DNA from: CALKAL01 sp051846895
GTDB taxonomy: Bacteria > Bacillota > Bacilli > Bacillales > Alkalibacillaceae
Direction: 5' to 3'
Length of the DNA: 21,694 nucleotides
Assembly: GCA_051846895.1 (NCBI GenBank)
Contig: JBPYCQ010000027.1
Location: forward strand, 1-21,694
The translations under genes and the position numbers were made by a program. Position 1 is the stretch's first letter, and each line of letters begins with the position of its first letter. Positions 16,253-21,694 of this stretch are shown piece by piece. Below the pieces are notes generated by a model, which saw only the letters and a list, made by a program, of their open reading frames with translations, did no database searches and was not told where the DNA came from.

Positions 16253-16335
16253 TCTAGCGCTACCCCTTTTGACAAGGGAAGGTCTATTGTGACTGTTCCG
16301 TGTTCCAGCATAAACTGAACTACATCAAATCATCT

Positions 16336-16887
16336 TTATTTAACCAGAGCATATACTTTTAAATTTCTGTACTCGTTTTTAATGAACATTCTTTTTCGTA
16401 ACGTTCCTTCATATTCCATTCCCACTTTTTGCATAACGCGCTCTGATGCAACATTGTTATCAAAGCATTGTGCCTGAATGCGAATTAAATTCATCTTTTC
16501 AAAACCAAAAGTCATGATTTCTTGAACAACTTCTGGCATTAAGCCTAATCCCCAATAATTAGGTGATAGAACATAACCAATCTCTGCCACCCGATGTTCT
16601 GGCCTCCACCAAACGTAGTCAGCTGTACCGATAACTTTATTGTCTTCTTTATGTACAATTCCCCAAGGGGCCACTTGATTGTTTTTGTAGCGATTTAAGG
16701 CGAATATGATAAAACTGTTCGTATCTTCAATCGTACGATGCGGATCCCACGTGACATTTCTTGCCACTTCTACATTTGAAGCGTATTCGAAAATATCTTC
16801 TGCATCGTCATATGTCAATTGTCTTAAATATGTTCTCTCGGTCTCTAACTCTGGAAATGGGTTAAAAACATCCTCAACATTCACCAT
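16336..16887 (-). CDS. GNAT-family N-acetyltransferase, RimJ/RimL type
   Basis: 183 aa from the second of two adjacent ATG codons: GGAGG lies only 3 nt before the first (16890) and 6 nt before the second (16887). The family beginning ETERTYLRQLTYDDAEDIFEY and the acetyl-CoA loop YWGLGLMPEVV (about residues 111-121) are clear, followed by IRIQAQCFDNNVASERVMQK and VGMEYEGTLRKRMF, as in RimJ/RimL-like ribosomal-protein or antibiotic acetyltransferases. It transfers acetyl from acetyl-CoA to an amino group; the target is unknown. It is monocistronic with its own promoter and terminator, and no functional link to the neighbours is visible. Confidence 0.9.
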   Translation of the reverse strand: MVNVEDVFNPFPELETERTYLRQLTYDDAEDIFEYASNVEVARNVTWDPHRTIEDTNSFIIFALNRYKNNQVAPWGIVHKEDNKVIGTADYVWWRPEHRVAEIGYVLSPNYWGLGLMPEVVQEIMTFGFEKMNLIRIQAQCFDNNVASERVMQKVGMEYEGTLRKRMFIKNEYRNLKVYALVK

Positions 16888-16916
16888 CATTCGCCTCCAT
16901 TTTTATGATTTTATCT

Positions 16917-16945
16917 ATTATAACTAAAAAAATCGCCGCGAACAA
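16917..16945 (-). promoter_or_regulatory. Candidate promoter of the GNAT gene
   Basis: TATAAT on the minus strand (16922-16917) with TTGTTC 17 bp upstream (16945-16940). The -35 falls within the inverted repeat at 16935-16959, so that hairpin or a protein bound to the palindrome could affect this promoter. Confidence 0.5.
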
Positions 16946-16959
16946 TAACTGTTCACGGC
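16926..16959 (-). terminator. Terminator-like hairpin with no obvious upstream gene
   Basis: 10-bp stem with one G-T pair (GCCGCGAACA 16935-16944 / TGTTCACGGC 16950-16959), 5-nt loop, followed on the minus strand by ATTTTTTTAG. No minus-strand gene lies upstream of it, since the next gene (17199) runs the other way. It could end a short transcript from the promoter at 17077-17105, or be an operator over the GNAT -35. Confidence 0.55.
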
Positions 16960-17070
16960 TTTCGAGGTTTGTGCTGGTCATCTTGGATATAGGGGGAAAG
17001 TGTTATTCTTTTATGACTTACAACTTTAGGTTAACACGTTTTAATCCTGAGTGGGTTACATCAAGTTTAA
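16926..17070 (-). ncRNA. Possible small RNA of about 140 nt
   Basis: A promoter-like pair on the minus strand, TTGATC (17105-17100) and TGTAAT (17082-17077) with a 17-bp spacer, points to the orphan terminator at 16926-16959. The interval has no ORF with a ribosome site. Promoter-like words are common in AT-rich spacers, so this is a weak call that rests on the paired terminator. Confidence 0.22.
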
Positions 17071-17076
17071 GGGAAT

Positions 17077-17105
17077 ATTACAGTTTTATTAATTCAAATG
17101 ATCAA
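17077..17105 (-). promoter_or_regulatory. Promoter-like pair facing the orphan terminator
   Basis: TTGATC (17105-17100), 17-bp spacer, TGTAAT (17082-17077; 5/6 to TATAAT), on the minus strand. Predicted start near 17070. Confidence 0.3.
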
Positions 17106-17198
17106 CTAACCGATAAATCACTTTTTACATTTTCGTATAATAATTTCCATTCAAGCGAACACTTTTAAATGATTAATTGTTATTGGAGGTTTGGATAA

Positions 17199-18776
17199 AT
17201 GACCGAGCAAAATTCGAATTTACCTCAAGTTCCTGAACCGATGTGGAATGAAGAAGTTTCTTTATCTGATTTTGATTCACTTACAGAGGATTTAACCGTA
17301 GATGCTGTCATTGTTGGTGGAGGAATTACTGGCATAGCTACGGCTTATCTTTTGTCTCAAAAAGGAGTTAAGGTCGCTTTAATAGAATCGACAAAACTCA
17401 TGAACGGCACAACTGGACATACAACCGCTAAAGTAACGGCACAACATGACTTGATTTATGATGAACTGCTTAATAATTTTGGATATAACGTTGCTAGAAT
17501 GTATTACGAAGCGAATATTGACGCGCTACAGTTAATTGAAAAAACGGTGACAGAAAACAACATAGATTGTGATTTTGAAAAACAAGATGCCGTCATTTAT
17601 TCTACATCTGGGGAGTATAAATATAAACTTGAAAATGAATATAAAGCTTATGAACGACTGAATATAAAAGGTGATTTAACTACTCAAACCCCTTTTAATA
17701 TTTCAATTGAAAACGCATTGACGATGAAAAATCAGGCACAATTCCATCCGTTAAAATATTTGGCTCACCTTGTTAAATTTATTACAGATAACGGTGGACA
17801 AATTTTTGAAAATACAACAGCGGTTAATATTGAATCAGATGGTTCCAAGCAAACAGTCCTTACCCGAAATGGAAAACGTATTACTGCCAACTACGTTTTA
17901 TCTTGTTCTCACTTCCCTTTTTATGAAGGCAAGGGGGCTTATTTTACAAGACTACATGCTGACAGATCTTATGTATTAGCCGTTAAAACAAGTTTAAAAT
18001 ACCCGGGTGGCATGTATTTAAGTACTGATCAACCAACTCGTTCACTCCGTTCTGCAAAATTGAATGGAGAAGAAGTTATCTTAATTGGTGGAGATGGACA
18101 TAAGTCAGGGCAGGGCAAAGATTTGATGAAACATTATAAAGCTTTAAAACGATTTACAGATACGTTGTATGGTGAAAATGGCTATGATATTTTATATCGC
18201 TGGTCAACTCAAGATTTAGTAACATTAGACAAACTCCCATACGTCGGGCCGATTACTAAGGATCAACCAAACATATTAGTCGCCACAGGCTATAGAAAAT
18301 GGGGTATGACAAATAGCCATGTCGCTGCCCAGTTAATGACGGACAAAGTTTTAGGAAACATCAACCATTACGAAAATGTATACACACCGTCACGTTTCTC
18401 AACAGACCCAAGCCTGAAGAAATTCTTTATGGAAAACTTAGACGTTGCCAAACATCTTATAAAAGGAAAACTAGAACCAGCCCAAGCAGCTATTGAAGAC
18501 TTAAACAATGATGAAGGTGCTGTAATTAAAATTAACGGCGCACGTAAAGGCGCATATAAAGATCAGGACGGTAAGGTTCATATTGTAGATACAACATGCA
18601 CTCACGCCGGCTGTGAAGTTAATTGGAATAACGCTGAACGAACATGGGACTGCCCTTGTCATGGCTCACGATTCTCTTATACCGGGGAAGTCATTGAAGG
18701 ACCAGCAGAAAAACCACTAAAGAAGCATGACTTCGGAACATTTGATATTTTTGATGATAAGGAATCGGGGTATTAA
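17199..18776 (+). CDS. FAD-dependent oxidoreductase with C-terminal Rieske [2Fe-2S] domain (YhfW-like)
   Basis: 525 aa, ATG with GGAGG 9 nt upstream. The N-terminal dinucleotide fold is VDAVIVGGGITGIATAYLLS (glycines 40-45), with E at the end of the second strand (ALIES). It is followed by TTGHTTAKVTAQHD, typical of the DAO/glycine-oxidase-like FAD family. The C-terminal Rieske domain has C467-T-H469 and C485-P-C-H488 as cluster ligands, with C472 and C487 as the expected disulfide pair. The fusion matches B. subtilis YhfW-type proteins, whose physiological substrate I do not know. No signal peptide, so cytosolic. A TATAAT lies at 17136-17141 but with no convincing -35. The gene is followed by the second 21-bp repeat array. 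Confidence 0.92.
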   Translation: MTEQNSNLPQVPEPMWNEEVSLSDFDSLTEDLTVDAVIVGGGITGIATAYLLSQKGVKVALIESTKLMNGTTGHTTAKVTAQHDLIYDELLNNFGYNVARMYYEANIDALQLIEKTVTENNIDCDFEKQDAVIYSTSGEYKYKLENEYKAYERLNIKGDLTTQTPFNISIENALTMKNQAQFHPLKYLAHLVKFITDNGGQIFENTTAVNIESDGSKQTVLTRNGKRITANYVLSCSHFPFYEGKGAYFTRLHADRSYVLAVKTSLKYPGGMYLSTDQPTRSLRSAKLNGEEVILIGGDGHKSGQGKDLMKHYKALKRFTDTLYGENGYDILYRWSTQDLVTLDKLPYVGPITKDQPNILVATGYRKWGMTNSHVAAQLMTDKVLGNINHYENVYTPSRFSTDPSLKKFFMENLDVAKHLIKGKLEPAQAAIEDLNNDEGAVIKINGARKGAYKDQDGKVHIVDTTCTHAGCEVNWNNAERTWDCPCHGSRFSYTGEVIEGPAEKPLKKHDFGTFDIFDDKESGY

Positions 18777-18844
18777 GGTTTGAGTTCTAAAATTCGGGAT
18801 TTTAATTCGTGTTTTAGCTCTGCGTTCAATGGAATTTATAGGGG

Positions 18845-19189
18845 TTTGAGAAATCGTACCCCAGGTTTGAACAATTAGGACCTAACTTTGAACAATCACA
18901 CGCCCTGTTTGAACAATTAGGACCCAACTTTGAACAATCGCACACCTTGTTTGAACAATTAGGACTCAACTTTGAACAATCACACACCTTGTTTGAACAA
19001 TTAGGACTCAACTTTGAACAATCACACACCTTGTTTGAACAATTAGGACTCAACTTTGAACAATCACACACCTTGTTTGAACAATTAGGACTCAACTTTG
19101 AACAATCACACACCTTGTTTGAACAATTAGGACTCAACTTTGAACAATCACACACCACACTTAGACAATTTAAGCCGGGTTTAAACAAT
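18845..19189 (+). repeat. Tandem 21-bp repeat array, 14 intact and 3 degenerate units
   Basis: The core TTTGAACAAT recurs at 18866 and then every 21 bp without slip to 19139 (14 copies). A degenerate copy TTTGAGAAAT precedes at 18845; CTTAGACAAT (19160) and TTTAAACAAT (19180) follow. Units alternate: type A continues TAGGACTCAAC, type B continues CACACACCTTG, giving a 42-bp higher-order unit. Middle copies are identical, while the first four and the last differ, as expected for homogenised arrays. It lies 68 nt after the FAD/Rieske stop, in sense with that gene. The plus frame would read FEQLGLN-FEQSHTL, but a TAG precedes it and no ATG/GTG with a ribosome site exists. The minus frame (CDCSKLSPNCSN) also lacks a ribosome site. 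Confidence 0.92.
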
Positions 19190-19205
19190 CACAAACCCGG
19201 CTTAA
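19170..19205 (+). terminator. Hairpin terminator built into the end of the 21-bp array
   Basis: Perfect 13-bp stem TTAAGCCGGGTTT (19170-19182) / AAACCCGGCTTAA (19193-19205), 10-nt loop AAACAATCAC. The loop and the adjoining bases are a degenerate array unit. It is followed on the plus strand by GCTAATTTCTTATTT, only loosely T-rich. It lies 9 bp before the stop of the convergent NERD gene and may serve both directions. Confidence 0.7.
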
Positions 19206-19214
19206 GCTAATTTC

Positions 19215-20222
19215 TTATTTATAACCGTCCAATTCAAATAAATACTGAAAATCTTTTTGGTAACTATAATCTAACAAATGATATAGTTGGTGAGTATGTC
19301 CAAATTTTTTGTGATTCAACTTATTTAAATGATAAGAAGCCGTGCGCATATTTTTAACCCCCATAAAATCAGCATACTTTTTCTTATTAATTTTATTATC
19401 CATTAATAAATAATAATCTTTCAGAGCGTAAATATGGGCATCAGGAAATCGACCTCCACAGCTCCAACATTCCCACTTACGTTTTTTCCAGCTAATCGGT
19501 TTCGCACCACACTCCGGACAAATGACACCCTGAATAAAATCATGTTGTTTTATATTCAATTTCCGATGAATAGTTACCGGAGCTGGATCATGCTCTGAAA
19601 TCATTTGTTGACCTACTTTTATTAATTGTGAAAAAGTGAAGATTTCCTTACTGTATTTCTCGGAGATTTCTCTAAGTTTTCTTGAGAGATTATGAAGTGG
19701 AATAACTTTACTTAGGTGTTCAGTTTGTGATGGGTCAATCTTTAAAATAGTATCTGGATGTGCCATCACTACAAGGGGTTCAATTGGAATATGCGGATAC
19801 CCGTGCAGTTTCAGCCACGCTTCGAGTTGAAACTTTTGTTCCTCTACTTGAATCACTGGATCGTCATAATATTCAACCTGACCATTTAGAGTTCTAATCA
19901 TTTTATTTGTAGTCGTGTCAAAGGAGACAATTCCTGGTAAGTTTTTAACTTCTAAAGTGTAGAACAAACGGGTTGCTTTTAAGAGTGAATCGATTTGGAA
20001 TCGATAGTTTTCATGAGGGAGTCGAAGATAGTGGCAAATAGTGTGCTTGAAGTCTAGTTTGCTAAGTTGATAATCAATGCTCTTCTCACCTTGATAACCA
20101 GCCCTTTCCCTATGTAACAACCTTAATAATCTATCATATTCATGATGTTCTGTAGAAACCCTATTTTTATAACTTTGTAATTTAATTAGATTGGCAGGGA
20201 TTTCATGCTCTTTTAATATCAT
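19215..20222 (-). CDS. NERD (nuclease-related) domain protein with zinc ribbon and C-terminal HTH-like segment
   Basis: 335 aa, ATG with AAGGAGG 8 nt upstream. The NERD domain (about 40-150) shows GYQGEKSIDYQL (G45-E46), FQIDSLL (D78) and LEVKN (E91-x-K93), the acidic/Lys pattern of the PD-(D/E)xK-like nuclease fold. Four cysteines (C235, C238, C252, C255) in VICPECGAK and WECWSCGG form a zinc ribbon. The C-terminus (about 275-305, NKINKKKYADFMGVKNMRTA, then SYHLNKL) looks like a helix-turn-helix. No signal peptide or membrane segment. NERD proteins are widespread in Bacillaceae and are usually uncharacterised; a DNA-binding or DNA-processing role follows from the domains. It has its own promoter. 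An ISL3 element ends about 45 bp upstream of that promoter. Confidence 0.87.
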   Translation of the reverse strand: MILKEHEIPANLIKLQSYKNRVSTEHHEYDRLLRLLHRERAGYQGEKSIDYQLSKLDFKHTICHYLRLPHENYRFQIDSLLKATRLFYTLEVKNLPGIVSFDTTTNKMIRTLNGQVEYYDDPVIQVEEQKFQLEAWLKLHGYPHIPIEPLVVMAHPDTILKIDPSQTEHLSKVIPLHNLSRKLREISEKYSKEIFTFSQLIKVGQQMISEHDPAPVTIHRKLNIKQHDFIQGVICPECGAKPISWKKRKWECWSCGGRFPDAHIYALKDYYLLMDNKINKKKYADFMGVKNMRTASYHLNKLNHKKFGHTHQLYHLLDYSYQKDFQYLFELDGYK

Positions 20223-20273
20223 TTTGGAGTCCTCCTTGGCGGGAAATTTTCCGAGGGAATATTAACCAATTAT

Positions 20274-20301
20274 ATTATACAAACTTTTTTAAAATAATCA
20301 A
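20274..20301 (-). promoter_or_regulatory. Promoter of the NERD gene
   Basis: TTGATT (20301-20296), 16-bp spacer, perfect TATAAT (20279-20274) on the minus strand, about 50 bp upstream of the ATG. Confidence 0.7.
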
Positions 20302-20347
20302 ATTTTTACTATTTAGTTTTATGAAATTAACAGAGTATCAGGAATAT

Positions 20348-20368
20348 GGCTCTCCCCAATAAAGTGTG
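20348..20368 (+). repeat. Left terminal inverted repeat of the ISL3 element
   Basis: Starts GGCTCTCCCCAATAAAGTGT; pairs imperfectly with 21674-21694. A subterminal CCTTTAATGTTTA follows at 20379-20391. Confidence 0.8.
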
Positions 20369-20403
20369 CTTAATACTCCCTTTAATGTTTATTAATTGGT
20401 TAC

Positions 20404-21597
20404 TTATGTAGTTGGTTGTCTGCATTCAAGACGAATACGTGTATTAAAATTATCTAGGTTTGGACATCCAAAACTACGTCTTTTAATAGTTTTTATGAGG
20501 TTATTTGTTCCCTCAAGTGGCGCATTAGTTAGACGATATTTAAAATAATTTAATATCTCTTGTTTCCATTGTAATAGCGTCTTAATAATCGTTTGTATTT
20601 GACCGGAACTATGAAATACATAATATTGACAATAGTCTTGAAATCTACTTTTAGCTAACTCGAAATCTGTAATCTTGTATATGTCCCTAAAGTCTTGTAA
20701 GGCTTGATAAAGTTGTTTTAATTTTGGATTGGCTTCCAGCCAATCATTCAATATATTTGATTCTTCTTTATTTAGCTTTTCTGGCTGTGCCATCAGGAGA
20801 CGTCTTTGAAAACGAATTTTTTTATGTTTGGTTGCGTAGTGCCAGTCAACTTTGCGAACGTTCTCTAGAGCTCTAGTAAAAAATTGAATAACATGAAATT
20901 TATCAGCTACGATATCAGTATGAGGCCATACTTCTTGAACTGTTTTTGCCATACCTGGTGCTAGGTCCGTTACAACTACCTTTGGAGCAGTAAATGGATA
21001 TTGTTTAAGAGCTTCTTGAATCTTTTTACGACTTTTCCCAGGAGCCGTTAACCAAATATGTCCTGAATCTGCATCCATTAAGGCAATACTGTAAGAATGC
21101 CCTTTTTTATGTGCAAATTCGTCCAAACAAATAGCGCTTGGCGCTTCAAACTCCTCTGGGCTAGCTTGCACATTATCTGCATATTGATAAAACCAATAAG
21201 CTACCGTTGATTCAGGAACTTGCATCTCACGCGAAACTTGTGCAAAAGACTGTTTAATACATTTTCTAGCGATCATTTGTTTAAAATGGGTAGTTACTTT
21301 TCCACGGCATGGTATTTCTGGCCAATTAACTGTCCAAGTGATGCCACAGTCGTCACAACGTTGGCGATGAACGGGTACTTTAATATAAATAGTTAGCCCA
21401 GTAGACACCCATGCATGACGTAATACTCGATACGTTGTACGAGCGTGGTTAGTACTTTTTCCTAAACAAAGTGGACAGAGATAGCATTGTGAATATGGTT
21501 CAACACCTAATACCCATCCGTCAGTAACACGCTCACCTTCGCCGTTTAATTTTAAATTTGTTAAATGGAGGATATCTGTAGTAAACTGATTATACAA
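20404..21597 (-). CDS. ISL3-family DDE transposase
   Basis: 397 aa, full length for the family. N-terminal zinc-binding cysteines C41/C44 (YLCPLCLG) and C81/C84 (RCDDCGITW), then a helix-turn-helix (about 115-135, KQSFAQVSREMQVPESTVAY). The DDE core follows: D159 in CLDEFAHKKGHSYSIALMD, D211 in VVVTDLAPGM, and E362 in APLEGTNNLIKTIKRRSFG, with DKFHVIQFF between the second and third residues. The start is TTG 21597: AAGGAAG ends 7 nt upstream and no better start lies nearby. The ribosome site lies inside a long hairpin arm (21596-21612 with 21643-21660). No frameshift or internal stop, so the gene is probably functional. It catalyses cut or copy of the element at its inverted repeats. Confidence 0.93.
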   Translation of the reverse strand: MYNQFTTDILHLTNLKLNGEGERVTDGWVLGVEPYSQCYLCPLCLGKSTNHARTTYRVLRHAWVSTGLTIYIKVPVHRQRCDDCGITWTVNWPEIPCRGKVTTHFKQMIARKCIKQSFAQVSREMQVPESTVAYWFYQYADNVQASPEEFEAPSAICLDEFAHKKGHSYSIALMDADSGHIWLTAPGKSRKKIQEALKQYPFTAPKVVVTDLAPGMAKTVQEVWPHTDIVADKFHVIQFFTRALENVRKVDWHYATKHKKIRFQRRLLMAQPEKLNKEESNILNDWLEANPKLKQLYQALQDFRDIYKITDFELAKSRFQDYCQYYVFHSSGQIQTIIKTLLQWKQEILNYFKYRLTNAPLEGTNNLIKTIKRRSFGCPNLDNFNTRIRLECRQPTT

Positions 21598-21660
21598 AGC
21601 AGATCTTCCTTTCTTTGTTATGGTGTGGTTACCTTAAACATTAAAGGAAGAATCTGCTTT
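21596..21660 (-). promoter_or_regulatory. Long hairpin sequestering the transposase ribosome site
   Basis: Left arm AAAGCAGATCTTCCTTT (21596-21612) pairs with AAAGGAAGAATCTGCTTT (21643-21660) with one bulged base. The transposase Shine-Dalgarno AAGGAAG and its TTG start lie in or next to the left arm. A candidate promoter (TTGAAA 21666-21661, TAATGT or TTTAAT about 15-17 bp on) overlaps the right arm. In the plus direction the hairpin is followed by a T run and could act as a terminator. Confidence 0.65.
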
Positions 21661-21673
21661 TTTCAATATCTGA

Positions 21674-21694
21674 CACATTTCGTTGTGGAGAATC
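21674..21694 (-). repeat. Right terminal inverted repeat of the ISL3 element
   Basis: Minus strand begins GATTCTCCACAACGAAATGT; it matches the left end at 15 of 21 positions. A subterminal CCTTTAATGTTTA occurs on the same strand at 21647-21635. Confidence 0.8.

Larger units (their letters stand above)
20348..21694 (-). mobile_element. ISL3-family insertion sequence, about 1347 bp, apparently complete
   Basis: A single transposase gene (20404-21597) lies between imperfect terminal inverted repeats: GGCTCTCCCCAATAAAGTGTG at 20348-20368 and, on the other strand, GATTCTCCACAACGAAATGT from 21694 down (15 of the first 21 positions identical, counting the final G). The last base of the window is the outer base of the right repeat, so the expected 8-bp target duplication (left flank AGGAATAT, 20340-20347) cannot be checked. 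Confidence 0.88.

Noticed and set aside
16234..16311. 25-codon minus-strand ORF (MLEHGTVTIDLPLSKGVALE...) between the GNAT stop and its terminator
   Set aside because: Reads like protein and could be a gene remnant, but it has no ribosome site, overlaps the terminator stem, and is too short to judge.
17041..17080. SigB-like promoter upstream of the FAD/Rieske gene
   Set aside because: GTTTAA- and GGGTAT-like words occur (AGTTTAAGGGAATA) but the spacing is wrong.
16905..17168. 87-codon plus-strand ORF upstream of the FAD/Rieske gene
   Set aside because: Its start lies in the GNAT promoter region, it runs through the terminator-like hairpin, lacks a ribosome site and shows no recognisable protein pattern.
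18845..19189. CRISPR array
   Set aside because: Unit length is 21 bp with repeated, not unique, spacers, and no cas genes are present.
12691..19189. The two oppositely oriented arrays as ends of a 6-kb mobile or invertible segment
   Set aside because: Only about 10 of each 21 bp are shared, there is no recombinase gene inside, and the enclosed genes look like ordinary chromosomal genes. No flanking duplications were seen.
18826..19210. FEQLGLN-FEQSHTL (plus) and CDCSKLSPNCSN (minus) repeat ORFs
   Set aside because: Both strands are open for the same arithmetic reason; neither has a start with a ribosome site, and the plus frame is preceded by TAG. The core shows no synonymous variation.

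Overview
The window looks like a chromosomal segment of a low-GC Gram-positive bacterium, most likely a Bacillaceae member. The evidence is strong AGGAGG-type ribosome sites with frequent GTG/TTG starts, a lipoprotein signal, a WapA-like RHS toxin with a NucA/NucB tip, a YhfW-like Rieske oxidoreductase and an ISL3-family insertion sequence. No rRNA, tRNA or CRISPR array was seen.

Layout. (1) 1-1849 (+): the 3' end of a large RHS-repeat toxin with a C-terminal NucA/NucB-type DNase domain, a ComJ/Nin-like gene as its probable immunity partner, and a strong terminator. (2) 1850-2323: AT-rich spacer with a frameshifted 3' gene remnant. (3) 2324-3814 (-): acyl-CoA synthetase, divergent from a membrane-anchored HExxH metallopeptidase (3978-4949, +). 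(4) 4987-12551 (-): a nine-gene operon in transcription order livK, livG, livF, livH, livM, a 56-codon gene, a FabH-like ketoacyl synthase, an alpha/beta hydrolase and an SDR reductase. (5) 12856-16086 (-): a 1076-aa regulator with a MalT-like STAND ATPase, a helical-repeat middle and a C-terminal winged-helix plus BTAD (SARP-like) module. (6) 16336-18776: a GNAT acetyltransferase (-) and an FAD/Rieske oxidoreductase (+). (7) 18845-19205: a 21-bp tandem array and hairpin. (8) 19215-20222 (-): a NERD nuclease-domain protein with a zinc ribbon. (9) 20348-21694: a complete ISL3-type element whose right terminal repeat coincides with the last base of the window.

How it may work together. The operon and the acyl-CoA synthetase look like one uptake-and-metabolism module for an unknown carboxylic acid: periplasm-facing capture and ABC import, CoA activation, then beta-keto chemistry. 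The promoters of livK and of the synthetase, almost 9 kb apart, both carry a direct repeat of TGTAAC with an 11-bp period placed 8-9 bp before a -10-like element, with no good -35. This is the geometry known for SARP activator sites, so the neighbouring BTAD regulator is the natural candidate activator of both.

Two other items stand out. Two arrays of strictly 21-bp repeats (core TTTGAACAAT, two alternating unit types) lie directly downstream of two unrelated genes, in the sense direction of each transcript and next to a hairpin. The toxin/immunity pair reuses the competence nuclease/inhibitor families NucA and ComJ(Nin).
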